A stretch of DNA of 64,000 nt from Roseateles sp. SL47 (GTDB lineage Bacteria; Pseudomonadota; Gammaproteobacteria; Burkholderiales; Burkholderiaceae_C): contig NZ_CP113068.1 in NCBI RefSeq assembly GCF_026625885.1, positions 682,001 through 746,000 on the forward strand, in the 5' to 3' direction. The notes beneath the pieces were generated by a model. It had not been told where the DNA came from. It did not search any database and worked only from the letters and a program-made list of their open reading frames with translations. Below are positions 28,085 to 37,349 of the stretch, piece after piece. How positions within the stretch are numbered: the first letter of the stretch is position 1; the number at the start of each line of letters is the position of its first letter. The position numbers were made by a program, and so were the translations under genes.

Positions 28085-28412
28085 GTGAACATTTTGCCGT
28101 CGGTCCTTCACAATCACCTTGGTGACATTCCTGGACTCTGTCAGCTATTACAGATTGATCCGGACTCTCGTGAAACGCTGACGAAACGCCGGGGAACGGC
28201 CGAGGGAGCGGCCGGGGAAACGCCTGACCCCCACAGCCGGGCGGTCGGACGGCCTCCCTGGTGCCGTTTTGGGCTGATTCAACCCACTTCGCCCCGAAGT
28301 GTCGCGGGCAGACCAACCCGCCCGCTCTGTTGGAAAATCGCCACCGGCGTGTGGCGCTCAGGCACCTGCGAAACGCGCGGCCCCACCGTCGATGGCTGCA
28401 GGGGCCGTGCCC

Positions 28413-30470
28413 TCAATCCTTGGCGTTCGCCGCAGCCGCCGCCGACGCCGCTGCCTTGGCGGCCAGTTGCTCGCGCATGCGTTTGAGCTTTTCGCGCGGG
28501 TCTTCCTTGATGCCGCTTTCGTGCAGTTTCATCTCGGCGATGAAGCGGCTGGGCACACCAATCACCGTCTCGCGGTTCTTCTTGCGCCGGCGCAGGGTGC
28601 TGACGGCCAGGGTGCGCCGGGCGCGGGTGATGCCCACATACATGAGGCGGCGCTCTTCTTCCACACGCGCGGGCGTCATGTCTTCATCTTCCGACTTGAA
28701 GGGCAGCAGCCCTTCATTCACACCGGCCAGGATGACATGCGGCCATTCCAGGCCCTTGGAGGCATGCAGGGTGGTGAGCACCACCTGGTCCTGCTCTTCC
28801 TTGCGCTCGGCCAGTGACAGGATGACGCTGATGGTCTGCGCCACTTCCAGCAGGGATTGGCGCGGGCTTTCCGTGGTGATGCCGCCCTCCGTGGAAATCT
28901 CGCCGCCGCAGCGCTTGGCCACCCAGTCCACAAAGTCCAGCACATTGCCCCAGCGGGCCGCCGCCACCTTCTCGTTCTCTTCGTTGTCCAGCAGGTGCTG
29001 CTCGTAGCCGATGTCCTTGAGCCATTCCAGCATCAGCGCCTTGCCCTCTTCCGCGCCGATGGTGTGCCGTGCGCGGTATTCCAGGTCGACGATGTAGCGG
29101 CCGAATTCGTGCAGGCCATGCAGCGCCTTGCTGGAGAGCGTGGCCTTGAGGGATTCAGCAAACAGCGACTCGAACATCGAGAGCTTCCACTTGGCGGAGA
29201 AGTCGCTCAGATGGCCCAGCGTCTGGTGGCCGATGCCGCGCTTGGGGGTGGTGACCGCGCGCAGGAAGGCCGGGTCGTCGTCCTGGTTCACCAGCAGCCG
29301 CAGCCAGGCACAGAGGTCCTTGATCTCGGATTTGTCGAAGAAGCTCTGCCCGCCGGAGACCTTGTAAGGGATCTCGGCACGCCGCAGCGCCTGTTCAAAC
29401 ACCCGCGCTTGATGGTTGGCCCGGTAGAGGATGGCGAAGTCCGAGAACTGGGCCGTGGGATGCTGCGCACGCAAGGACTGGATCCGCGCGACAGCCCGCT
29501 CCGCTTCATGTTCCTCGCCGTCGGCCTCGACCAGCACGATCGGGTCCCCCTCGCCAAACTCACTCCACAAGGTCTTGGGGAAGAGCTTGGGGTTGCTCCC
29601 GATCACATTGTTGGCCGCCCGCAGGATGGCGCTGGTGGAGCGGTAGTTCTGCTCCAGCGGAATGACCTTGAGCTGGGGAAAGTCCACCGGCAGCTTCTTC
29701 AGGTTCTCGATGGTGGCGCCACGCCAGCCGTAGATGCTCTGGTCATCGTCCCCCACCGCCGTGAACATGGCGCGTTCGCCCACCAGGCACTTGAGCAGTT
29801 CGTACTGCACGGCATTGGTGTCCTGGTATTCGTCCACCAGCACATAGCGCAGCGTCTCCTGCCACTTGCCGCGGGCTTCTTCGTTGGTCTGCAGCAGCTT
29901 GAGCGGCAGGCCGATAAGGTCGTCGAAATCCACGGCCTGGTAAGCCGTCAACCGTTCCTGATAGCGCTGCATCACCACCGCCGCCGCACGCTCCATGTCG
30001 TCCTTGGCATAGGCCAGCGCCTGCTGCGGGCTGAGGTTCTGGTTCTTCCACAAGGAGATGGTCCATTGCCAGCTCTTGGCCGTGGCCGCATCCGTGGTGC
30101 CGCCCGCATCCCGCAGCACCGACAGCACATCATCCGAGTCCAGGATGGAGAACTGTTCCTTCAGCCCCAGGTGCCGGCCGTCTTCCCGCAGGATGCGCAC
30201 GCCCAGCGAGTGGAACGTGGAAATCACCAGCTCCTGCCCCGCCTTGTTGCCCACCATGTGCCGCGCACGCTCCCGCATTTCCTGCGAGGCCTTGTTGGTG
30301 AAGGTGATGGCAGCAATGTTCTTCGGCCGGTAGCCCTCCGACAGCAGCTTGGCAATCTTCTGGGTGATCACCCGCGTCTTGCCCGAGCCCGCTCCGGCAA
30401 TCACCAGGCAAGGGCCGGCCAGATGGTGCACGGCAGCCAGCTGGGCAGGGTTGAGCAGGAACTCGGACAT
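28413..30470 (-). CDS. rep: ATP-dependent DNA helicase Rep
   Basis: A 685-residue UvrD/Rep superfamily 1 helicase. Walker A GAGSGKT lies at residues 26-32, motif Ia ITFTNKASQEM follows, motif II is VDEYQDTN, motif III GDDDQSIYGWRGA, motif IV LEQNYRST, and motif V/VI HASKGLEWPHV and MYVGITRAR. Length and motif set match Rep rather than UvrD or PcrA. Rep helps forks pass protein roadblocks. The C-terminus ends in a Lys/Ala-rich tail. It is divergently arranged from the DUF1304 gene, with a 65-base gap. Confidence 0.95.
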   Translation of the reverse strand: MSEFLLNPAQLAAVHHLAGPCLVIAGAGSGKTRVITQKIAKLLSEGYRPKNIAAITFTNKASQEMRERARHMVGNKAGQELVISTFHSLGVRILREDGRHLGLKEQFSILDSDDVLSVLRDAGGTTDAATAKSWQWTISLWKNQNLSPQQALAYAKDDMERAAAVVMQRYQERLTAYQAVDFDDLIGLPLKLLQTNEEARGKWQETLRYVLVDEYQDTNAVQYELLKCLVGERAMFTAVGDDDQSIYGWRGATIENLKKLPVDFPQLKVIPLEQNYRSTSAILRAANNVIGSNPKLFPKTLWSEFGEGDPIVLVEADGEEHEAERAVARIQSLRAQHPTAQFSDFAILYRANHQARVFEQALRRAEIPYKVSGGQSFFDKSEIKDLCAWLRLLVNQDDDPAFLRAVTTPKRGIGHQTLGHLSDFSAKWKLSMFESLFAESLKATLSSKALHGLHEFGRYIVDLEYRARHTIGAEEGKALMLEWLKDIGYEQHLLDNEENEKVAAARWGNVLDFVDWVAKRCGGEISTEGGITTESPRQSLLEVAQTISVILSLAERKEEQDQVVLTTLHASKGLEWPHVILAGVNEGLLPFKSEDEDMTPARVEEERRLMYVGITRARRTLAVSTLRRRKKNRETVIGVPSRFIAEMKLHESGIKEDPREKLKRMREQLAAKAAASAAAAANAKD

Positions 30471-30535
30471 GGTGGAATTCAGGGGGAAGGAACTTCAGCG
30501 GGCCAGGGATGATAGCGGGGGGTAAAGTGCGGAGC

Positions 30536-30916
30536 ATGAACGTGACCATCCTTCTTGCCAATGTCGTCACCGGTCTGGTGGCTTTGATCCATGTCTACAT
30601 CCTGGTGCTGGAGATGTTTCTCTGGACCACGCCCAAGGGGCGCAAGGCCTTTGGGCTGACGCCGGAATTCGCTCAGGCGTCGAAGGTGCTGGCCGCCAAC
30701 CAGGGGCTCTACAACGGCTTCCTGGCAGCGGGGCTGATCTGGGGTCTGCTGCTGGGGGCGTCCGGCTTGCCGGTCAAGCTGTTCTTCCTGGGCTGCGTGC
30801 TGGTCGCCGGCTTGTATGGGGCCGCCACCGCCAGCCGCAAGATCCTCTTCATCCAGGCCCTGCCGGCGGCGGTGGGTCTGCTGTTGTTCGGGCTGGGCAG
30901 CACGCTGGCGGGTTGA
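30536..30916 (+). CDS. DUF1304 family membrane protein
   Basis: A 126-residue protein with four hydrophobic helices. The N-terminal helix contains VALIHVYILVLEMFLW, and the second block reads NQGLYNGFLAAGLIWG, both typical of DUF1304. Function is unknown. The ATG at 30536 has a GCGGAG site just upstream. It is monocistronic and convergent with the substrate-binding protein gene. Confidence 0.88.
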   Translation: MNVTILLANVVTGLVALIHVYILVLEMFLWTTPKGRKAFGLTPEFAQASKVLAANQGLYNGFLAAGLIWGLLLGASGLPVKLFFLGCVLVAGLYGAATASRKILFIQALPAAVGLLLFGLGSTLAG

Positions 30917-30968
30917 GGTTGAAGTGCAGGCGGTGGGCTCTGGCCGACCGCTGCAGGGCCATTGCCGC

Positions 30969-31841
30969 TTAATCCGGTAGCGCCACTCCGCGTCTTGCGG
31001 CCATGCGGGCCAGTTCGCCGCTGGCCCGCAGGCGCTGCATGCCTGCGTCCACCACCACCTGCCATCCAGCACCGGCGGCATCATTGCTGAACGCAAAATG
31101 ACCGCGCATCCGCGCAAACGGTGGGTGGCAAAGCTGCACGGCATCGGCGAGGCCCAGTTCCTGAATCACCGGGTCTGAATTGCGCTGGTTGGCAGCAATC
31201 AGATCCAGCCGCCCCAGTTGCAGCATGCGCAGGGCGGTGGAGAGATCCCGCACCACCGTGACATTGAGCAGTCGTCGCGCTTCCTCAAAGCGGTCCCCGT
31301 AGACCCAGCCCTGCACCGCCCCGATCTGCAGGTTGCGCACGGCAGCGAAGTCGTCCCGCCAGAGTTCCCGCTCACGCTGCCGGGCATAAAACACCAAGGC
31401 ATCTTCGTAAAACGGCTGGCGTGAGAACCGCATGCGAAGTTCGCGCTCGCGAGTGCGGTAGGGACCCACCAGGATCTGCGCCGGCCCATGCTCGATCATG
31501 GCCTGGGCCCGCAGCCAGGGATAGAACTCATAAGACGGCGTAAAACCGGCCGGTGGGAGGATGGCGTCGAGGATGTCTACTGCGAGCCCTGTGGGCCGTG
31601 CATCGGTGCCGGGCGTGGTTCCGGACGTGGTGCCGGACGAATGGCCAGAGGACGTGCTGGATGCGGGCTCGAAGAGGCGGGCGAAGCGGGTACCGGCCAC
31701 GAGCACGGTGCGCGACGCGCTTTTGGCCTCCTGCGCCCATCCGTCCACCGCCGACCATGCCAATGCCGGGACGGCAGTGAGCGGAAGGAGGTGGCGGCGG
31801 CGCAGCATGTGAGCGGATGATAGGGGCGCCGTATCGCTCAC
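30969..31841 (-). CDS. Periplasmic substrate-binding protein-like (SBP_bac_3 type)
   Basis: A 290-residue protein if it starts at the GTG at 31841, or 279 residues from the ATG at 31808, which gives a clean signal peptide MLRRRHLLPLTAVPALAWSAVDGWA. The mature part resembles extracellular solute-binding family 3 (GLAVDILDAILPPAGF, FYEDALVFYARQ, ALRMLQLGRLDLIAANQ), which binds polar amino acids or acts as a sensor domain. A Ser/Gly/Thr-rich repeat (SSTSSGHSSGTTSGTTPG) interrupts the first lobe and is unusual. No permease or ATPase genes are adjacent, so it is an orphan binding protein. The GTG overlaps the upstream stop (GTGA). Confidence 0.75.
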   Translation of the reverse strand: MSDTAPLSSAHMLRRRHLLPLTAVPALAWSAVDGWAQEAKSASRTVLVAGTRFARLFEPASSTSSGHSSGTTSGTTPGTDARPTGLAVDILDAILPPAGFTPSYEFYPWLRAQAMIEHGPAQILVGPYRTRERELRMRFSRQPFYEDALVFYARQRERELWRDDFAAVRNLQIGAVQGWVYGDRFEEARRLLNVTVVRDLSTALRMLQLGRLDLIAANQRNSDPVIQELGLADAVQLCHPPFARMRGHFAFSNDAAGAGWQVVVDAGMQRLRASGELARMAARRGVALPD

Positions 31842-32287
31842 AGCAATGCCGCATCCGGGGCCGGAACGAGCAGAGCGTCACGCAAGGCGTCGCCCGGCCA
31901 GGGGATGCCGGTGGCCCCATGCACCGCAAAGGCCGCCCCCAGCACTTGCTGCACCTGCAGCAACTCCGCACCGCTGACATCCGCCCCCACCAGAAACACC
32001 CGACGGTCCCCGATGGCCTGCGACCGCAGCCCATACAGCCGCGGCTTGACCCGCATGCAGTAGCGGTCGGCCAGTTCCTGGCCCATCAGCGCGGGCAGTC
32101 GCATCAGGTAGTGGCCGGCCCGTCGGTCCTGCGCCCAGAAGCGCGGCAGCGGCCGACCTTCCCGGGCCGCCTCGGCACAGTGCGACAGCGCCTGCGCCAC
32201 CCAGGGGGCGCAGCGATCGTCCTGCCGCGCGTCCCGGTCACAGCGAGCCCAGTCCCGGCCGGACATCGGTTTGATTTTGAACACCAT
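31838..32287 (-). CDS. Hypothetical protein
   Basis: A 149-residue soluble protein that I do not recognise. I chose the ATG at 32287 because AAGGA lies seven bases upstream; the frame stays open to 32377. It is rich in Arg, Asp and Ala and has no signal peptide or membrane segment. Segments such as HYLMRLPALMGQELADRYCMRV and RRVFLVGADVSGAELLQVQQVL suggest a mixed alpha/beta fold. It overlaps the start of the orphan binding-protein gene by four bases, so the two are probably expressed together. Confidence 0.6.
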   Translation of the reverse strand: MVFKIKPMSGRDWARCDRDARQDDRCAPWVAQALSHCAEAAREGRPLPRFWAQDRRAGHYLMRLPALMGQELADRYCMRVKPRLYGLRSQAIGDRRVFLVGADVSGAELLQVQQVLGAAFAVHGATGIPWPGDALRDALLVPAPDAALL

Positions 32288-32546
32288 GGATTTTCCTTCG
32301 TCGCGGCCGGGGGTCTGATCCATCAGCCCGGCCACCTTGATCGCTGGAGACCGGGCCCATGACAGGCCTCGATCCATCAGGAAAATCGTAGGTTCAGGGA
32401 TGCACCTCGCGCAATTCGCTACAAGAGGTGGATCGACTGCCTGTCAGCACTAGCAGGAATAAGGCAGTCAACACCAATCCGACAAGGTGTCTCACGACAA
32501 CTTAGAGGGTTCAACAGGGGTCCGAAAGAGCCCCTGCGGCGGCGAA

Positions 32547-33641
32547 TCAGTGGGTTCGCATCAGCAACCAGACCAGCAGCACCGCCACCGCCAGCACAGC
32601 AACCAGGCCGGCGATGCGCTCGGCCCAGGACGTGCCGGGTGGCTTGAGCGCGGGGGGCGGTTCCGGGGCCAGCGGCATGGAGGATGAGGGGCGGGCGCCC
32701 GAGCCTGGCAGCGGCACAACGATGCGGCTCATTCCTCCGGGATGCGGCGACGCCGTGTCGGCCAGCCAGTCGCTGACAGCGCGGGCCAGCGCGGCCCGGT
32801 CCGGGAAGGTGTGGCCGTCGGTCATGGCCCGGTCGAGCAACCGGTCCAGGCTTTCGCGATGCGCCGCCGACAGCGACAGCCACGACTGCAGCGACGCCAC
32901 CGGCGTGGCCGCCGCCTCGATGGCCACGCTGTCCACCCGCCCGTCGGGCAGGCCGTCCTTGCGAGGCAGGCGTCCGTTGATCAGCAGGCCGAGCAGTCGG
33001 CCCAGGGCATGGGCCTCGCTGCGTGCATCCGGGCGGGCCCCCTGGCGCTGGCGCGGGTCCGCCAGCGGCTCGGCCGCGCGCACCAGCGTGGCGGGTGCTT
33101 CGGACCCCCTGGGCGCCAGGCCCTGGCCCAGCCAGCACAGTTGCTGGGTGGGGCTGAGCCACAACATGCCGGGGTCCAGTTCATGCAGCACCAGCCCGTG
33201 CGCCTGCGCCGCATCCAGCAGGGTCACCAGCTCCAGCAGCAGCTCCATGCGTCGTCGCAGCGGCAAGGCCATCGCCACGCGCATCAGCGGGGCGCCTTCC
33301 ATGGCGGGCACCACCAGATAGGGGCTGCCCGACGGGCTCAGCCCGCAATCCATCGGCGCCCCCCAGCCGGGAACTGTCAGCCGGGCCAGGGCATCTGAAT
33401 CCTCGGCGAATCGCATGAGCACCGCCTGGGCATCCGCCTCGCTGCGGTAAACAAGGGCCAGGCCCGCTTCCCCCGCCGCCAGGGCATGTTCCACCCGGAA
33501 CCAGTGGCCGGAACCGACCTCAAACAGCGGCGCCGTCACCCGCCAGACGCCCAGGCGTTCGCCCACGGCCGGCAGGGCCGCAGCCATGCGCGAGGCGGGG
33601 TCCGGCGGCACAGCCCGGGAATGTGGGGTGGGGTCGGTCAT
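32547..33641 (-). CDS. Degenerate serine/threonine-kinase-like protein with C-terminal membrane anchor
   Basis: A 364-residue protein laid out like a bacterial Ser/Thr kinase: N-lobe (residues about 30-100), hinge (LVVPAMEGAPLMRVA), C-lobe (about 120-290), Pro-rich linker and one C-terminal helix (WAERIAGLVAVLAVAVLLVWLLM). Key catalytic residues appear lost. The catalytic loop reads LHELDPGMLWLS where an active kinase has HRDxKPxN, and no DFG is found after it (CWLGQG instead). I infer a pseudokinase with a sensing or scaffold role facing the cytoplasm. The ATG at 33641 is preceded by AGGAT. Its 5' end abuts the divergent S9 peptidase gene. Confidence 0.65.
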   Translation of the reverse strand: MTDPTPHSRAVPPDPASRMAAALPAVGERLGVWRVTAPLFEVGSGHWFRVEHALAAGEAGLALVYRSEADAQAVLMRFAEDSDALARLTVPGWGAPMDCGLSPSGSPYLVVPAMEGAPLMRVAMALPLRRRMELLLELVTLLDAAQAHGLVLHELDPGMLWLSPTQQLCWLGQGLAPRGSEAPATLVRAAEPLADPRQRQGARPDARSEAHALGRLLGLLINGRLPRKDGLPDGRVDSVAIEAAATPVASLQSWLSLSAAHRESLDRLLDRAMTDGHTFPDRAALARAVSDWLADTASPHPGGMSRIVVPLPGSGARPSSSMPLAPEPPPALKPPGTSWAERIAGLVAVLAVAVLLVWLLMRTH

Positions 33642-33744
33642 GGGCAGGGATCCTAGCGCAGCGATACTTGAGGGCATGCCCCCGTTTCGGGGCCTGCCGC
33701 CGCCCTTGCGGGCTGGCGCCGACTGCCATCGCTATCGTCTGGTC

Positions 33745-36333
33745 ATGCTGCCGTTGCCTTGCCTGCATCTTCGCGCCCCCTCTCCCGCCCCGAAGGACGG
33801 TGCCCGCCTGCTCCGATGGCCCCTGCCCGGCTGGCCGAGGCGTCTGGTGGTGTCGGCCCTGAAGAGGCTATCGACGCTCTCTGCACTGCTGGCCCTCAGC
33901 ATCGGCCCCGCCGCTGCACAGGCGGCGCCCTCCACCTACAAACAGCCATCGCCAGCCATCCGGGAGCTGCTGGATGCACCGCTGCCCCCCCGCTTGCTGC
34001 CCTCACCGGACCGGCAGTCGGTAGCGCTGATCGAGCAACGCCGCTACACGCCGCTGGAGGAACTGGCGCGCCCGGTGATGCGCCTGGCCGGTGCCCGCTT
34101 CGACCCACGCAGCGCCACGCCGCAGAACATCGTGGGCATCCTGCATCTGAAGCTGCGCCCCTTGCTGGAACCGGATGCGGTGGAACGGGTGGTGGAGCTG
34201 CCGGCCGGGGGCTTGTGGCACAGTTTTGCCTGGGCCCCGGACGGCCAGCGCTTTGTGCTGGCGCGCCGCACCGAGACCGGCGACGAGTTGTGGGCCGGTG
34301 CCACGAGCAACGGCCAGCTCTGGCGCATCTACAACGTGCGGCTGAACAATTCGATCGACCCGGACGATCTGGCCTGGCTGAGCGCCCGCGAAGTGGTGGT
34401 GCTGACGGTGCCGGACCAGCGCGGCACCCCGCCCTCCCGCCAGCAGACCGGGCCGGTGATCCAGGAAAACCACGGCAAGGCATCACCCGAGCGGACCTAT
34501 CCGGACCTGCTGCGCAACCCCGCCGATGAAGACACCTTCGAGTACTACGCCCGCTCCCAGCTGACGCTGGTCGACATCTCCACCGGGCAGAGCCGCGACC
34601 TGGACAAGCCCGGGCTGTTCACCAGTATTTCGGCGGTGGGCAACGGCCAGGCGCTGCTGACCGAACGGGTGAGCCGCCCCTTCAGCTACAGCCTGACCTT
34701 CGATGACTTCCCGACCGTGGTGGAGATCCGCCAGCGCGACGGCAAGCTCATCCGCGAACTGGCCCGCATGCCGCTGAAGCAGGGCGTGGCCATCGACGGT
34801 GCGCTGCCTGGTCCGCGGGTGTTTTATGCCTCCCCCACCAAAGATGCAGCGGTCTACTGGGTGGAAGCGCTGGATGGCGGCAATCCGGCCGCCAAGGCCG
34901 CCTTCCGGGACCGGGTGATGCGGCTGGACCCGCCCTACACCGGCGAGCCGTTTGAGGTGCAGCGCATGCCCTACCGCTTTACCCGGCTGCGCTTCCTGGA
35001 CGACGGACAGCATGCCTTGCTGACCGAAGAGGACCGCAGCCGGGGCTGGACCCGCACCTACCTGCTGCCCTTGCGCGGCACCCAGAGCCGGCCGCTTTTT
35101 GAGCATTCGGTGCGGGAGCGCTACCGGCATCCGGGCGTGCCGCTGATGCGCACGCTGCCCAACGGACAGCAGGCGGTGCAGACCCTGGGCGGCGACCTGC
35201 TGCTGGTGGGCCAGGGCGCCAGCCCGCGCGGGGATCGCCCCTTCCTGGACAAGATCTCCCTGCGCGACCTGAGCGTGCAGCGTTTGTTCCAATCCGCCGA
35301 CGGGGTGTATGAGCTGCCGCTGGCCGTGCTGGACGACAAGCGCCTGCTGACCCAGCGCGAGGCCGAGCATGAGCCGCCAAACCTGCTGCTGCGGGAGGCC
35401 GGCAACAGCACGGGGGGTGGCAATCGCGTGGTGGCCCTGACGCGACTGAAGGACCCCACACCGCAGCTGAAGGCCGTGCGCCGCGAACTGGTGACCTTCA
35501 AGCGCAGCGACGGCGTGGAGCTGTCGTTCTGGATGTACCTGCCGCCCGACCTGAAGGAGGGTGAAAAGCGCCCGGCCCTGGTGTGGGCTTACCCACTGGA
35601 ATTCAACGACGCCGCCCTGGCCAGCCAGCTCAGCGGGTCCCCGGGCCGGTACATGAGCTTTTCCTCCATCAGCCCGCTCAACCTGCTGATGGATGGGTAT
35701 GTGGTGCTGATGGACGCCACCATGCCGGTGGTGGGAGATGCCCGCACGATGAATGACAACTTCATCGAGCAAATGACCATGAATGCGCGGGCCGTCCTGG
35801 ACAAGGCAGAAGAGTTGGGCGCGGTGGACCCGCGCCGGGTGGCCATCGGCGGCCACAGCTACGGCGCCTTCATGACGGCCAACCTGCTGGCGCATACGCG
35901 GCTCTTCCGCTGCGGCATTGCCCGCAGCGGGGCCTACAACCGCACGCTGACGCCCTTTGGTTTCCAGAGCGAGCGCCGGTCCCTGTGGGACGCCAAGGAC
36001 GTCTATCTCAAGCTTTCACCGCTGCTGTTTGCGCAGCAGATCAAGGAGCCGCTGCTGCTGATCCACGGCGAGGCGGACAACAATTCCGGCACCTTCCCGG
36101 CGCAGAGCGAGCGGCTGTACCAGGCCATGGCCGGCCTGGGCGGCACGGTGCGGTATGTGCTGCTGCCGTATGAGGCCCACGGCTATGCGGCGCGGGAATC
36201 CGCCGGGCAGGTGCAGTGGGAGATGAGCCAGTGGCTCAAGGGCTGCGTGGGCGACCCCAGGCCCGGCGTGGCCGGCAGCGTTGCAGTGCAGGCAGAAGAC
36301 CGGGCGTCGGTGGCCAAGGGCGGTACGCGCTGA
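33745..36333 (+). CDS. S9 family prolyl oligopeptidase-like serine peptidase
   Basis: An 862-residue exported peptidase. A signal peptide ends near ...LALSIGPAAAQA, a seven-blade propeller region covers about 60-590, and a C-terminal alpha/beta hydrolase domain carries the nucleophile in GGHSYGAFM, the acid in HGEADNNSGTF and the His in YEAHGY. The N-terminal mature sequence (PSPAIRELLDAPLPP, QSVALIEQRRYTPLEELARP) resembles the glutamyl-endopeptidase (S9D) branch. Start is uncertain: ATG 33745, ATG 33676 and a GTG at 33847 (which would give a neat signal peptide) are all possible. It is convergent with the zinc peptidase gene. Confidence 0.88.
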   Translation: MLPLPCLHLRAPSPAPKDGARLLRWPLPGWPRRLVVSALKRLSTLSALLALSIGPAAAQAAPSTYKQPSPAIRELLDAPLPPRLLPSPDRQSVALIEQRRYTPLEELARPVMRLAGARFDPRSATPQNIVGILHLKLRPLLEPDAVERVVELPAGGLWHSFAWAPDGQRFVLARRTETGDELWAGATSNGQLWRIYNVRLNNSIDPDDLAWLSAREVVVLTVPDQRGTPPSRQQTGPVIQENHGKASPERTYPDLLRNPADEDTFEYYARSQLTLVDISTGQSRDLDKPGLFTSISAVGNGQALLTERVSRPFSYSLTFDDFPTVVEIRQRDGKLIRELARMPLKQGVAIDGALPGPRVFYASPTKDAAVYWVEALDGGNPAAKAAFRDRVMRLDPPYTGEPFEVQRMPYRFTRLRFLDDGQHALLTEEDRSRGWTRTYLLPLRGTQSRPLFEHSVRERYRHPGVPLMRTLPNGQQAVQTLGGDLLLVGQGASPRGDRPFLDKISLRDLSVQRLFQSADGVYELPLAVLDDKRLLTQREAEHEPPNLLLREAGNSTGGGNRVVALTRLKDPTPQLKAVRRELVTFKRSDGVELSFWMYLPPDLKEGEKRPALVWAYPLEFNDAALASQLSGSPGRYMSFSSISPLNLLMDGYVVLMDATMPVVGDARTMNDNFIEQMTMNARAVLDKAEELGAVDPRRVAIGGHSYGAFMTANLLAHTRLFRCGIARSGAYNRTLTPFGFQSERRSLWDAKDVYLKLSPLLFAQQIKEPLLLIHGEADNNSGTFPAQSERLYQAMAGLGGTVRYVLLPYEAHGYAARESAGQVQWEMSQWLKGCVGDPRPGVAGSVAVQAEDRASVAKGGTR

Positions 36334-36350
36334 GGTCTGGCTTCTCCCCG

Positions 36351-37268
36351 TCAGAGCGACCGCGTCTGGAAGGTGTCGCAGTCGCGGATGCTGCCCTGCG
36401 CCAGCCCCCGCTTGAACCAGCGCTGACGCTGCTCACTGGTGCCATGGGTGAAGCTCTCCGGCACCACATCACCACCGGACCGGCGTTGCAGCGTGTCGTC
36501 GCCGATCTGCGACGCCGCATTCAGTGCTTCGTCGATGTCGCCCGCCTCCAGCCAGCCCTTGGACTGCTGTGAGTGATAGGCCCACACCCCCGCCAGGCAG
36601 TCCGCCTGCAGTTCCACCCGCACGCTGGTGGCATTGGCTTCGCGCTCGGACTGGCGGCGACGCAGCGCATCCACCTTGTCGGTCACACCCAGCAGGTGCT
36701 GCACATGGTGGCCCACCTCGTGGGCGATCACATACGCCTGCGCAAAGTCGCCGGGGGCGCCCAGCCGTTCCCGCAGGGTGCGATAGAAGCTCAGGTCGAT
36801 GTAGACCTTGCTGTCGCCAGGGCAGTAGAAGGGCCCCATGGACGACGCCCCTCGGCCGCACGCCGTCTGGATGCGGCCGGGGAACAGCACCAGTCGAGGC
36901 GGCTGATAGGCCTGACCCGCCGCCTGGAACAGCCGGCTCCAGACGTCCTCGGTATCGGCCAGCACGATGGAGACGAACTTGGCGCCCGCGTCCTGCGGGT
37001 GGGCGGCCGGTCCTGTCGTCCCTGCAGGGTTGGCCGGGTGGGTGCGGCTGTGCTGCGGCGCCGGCGACCCATGGCCACCGCTGGTCAGCCCCAGCAGGGT
37101 CATCGGATTGATGCCGAAGATCCAGCCCGCCACCAGCGCAATCACCACGCCGCCCAGGCTGAGCCCGCCGCCGATGGAGAAACCGCCCCCGCCCCCGCCC
37201 CCGCCGCCGCCGTCACTGCCGCGCATGTCTTCAACGTTGTCGCTTTCGCGCTGTCCTTCCCACTTCAT
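36351..37268 (-). CDS. Neutral zinc metallopeptidase (YpfJ family)
   Basis: A 305-residue protein of the Zn_peptidase family (PF04228 type). A cytoplasmic N-terminus with a run of 11 glycines (about residues 18-28) precedes one membrane helix (about 38-58, [18 protein letters not shown]), then the predicted periplasmic catalytic domain with [12 protein letters not shown] and, further on, [15 protein letters not shown]. The start at 37268 has AGGAG nine bases upstream. Substrates are unknown for the family. The glycine run is encoded by an almost pure GCC/CCC-type tract near 37183-37212, a site prone to slippage. Confidence 0.9.
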   Translation of the reverse strand: MKWEGQRESDNVEDMRGSDGGGGGGGGGGFSIGGGLSLGGVVIALVAGWIFGINPMTLLGLTSGGHGSPAPQHSRTHPANPAGTTGPAAHPQDAGAKFVSIVLADTEDVWSRLFQAAGQAYQPPRLVLFPGRIQTACGRGASSMGPFYCPGDSKVYIDLSFYRTLRERLGAPGDFAQAYVIAHEVGHHVQHLLGVTDKVDALRRRQSEREANATSVRVELQADCLAGVWAYHSQQSKGWLEAGDIDEALNAASQIGDDTLQRRSGGDVVPESFTHGTSEQRQRWFKRGLAQGSIRDCDTFQTRSL

Positions 37269-37349
37269 CGTGCACTCCTGGACCGGGCCGAAGGGCCGGC
37301 ACATTGATTCATCCGCCGCGGCCAGGGCAGCGATCGTGCCTGACAACGG

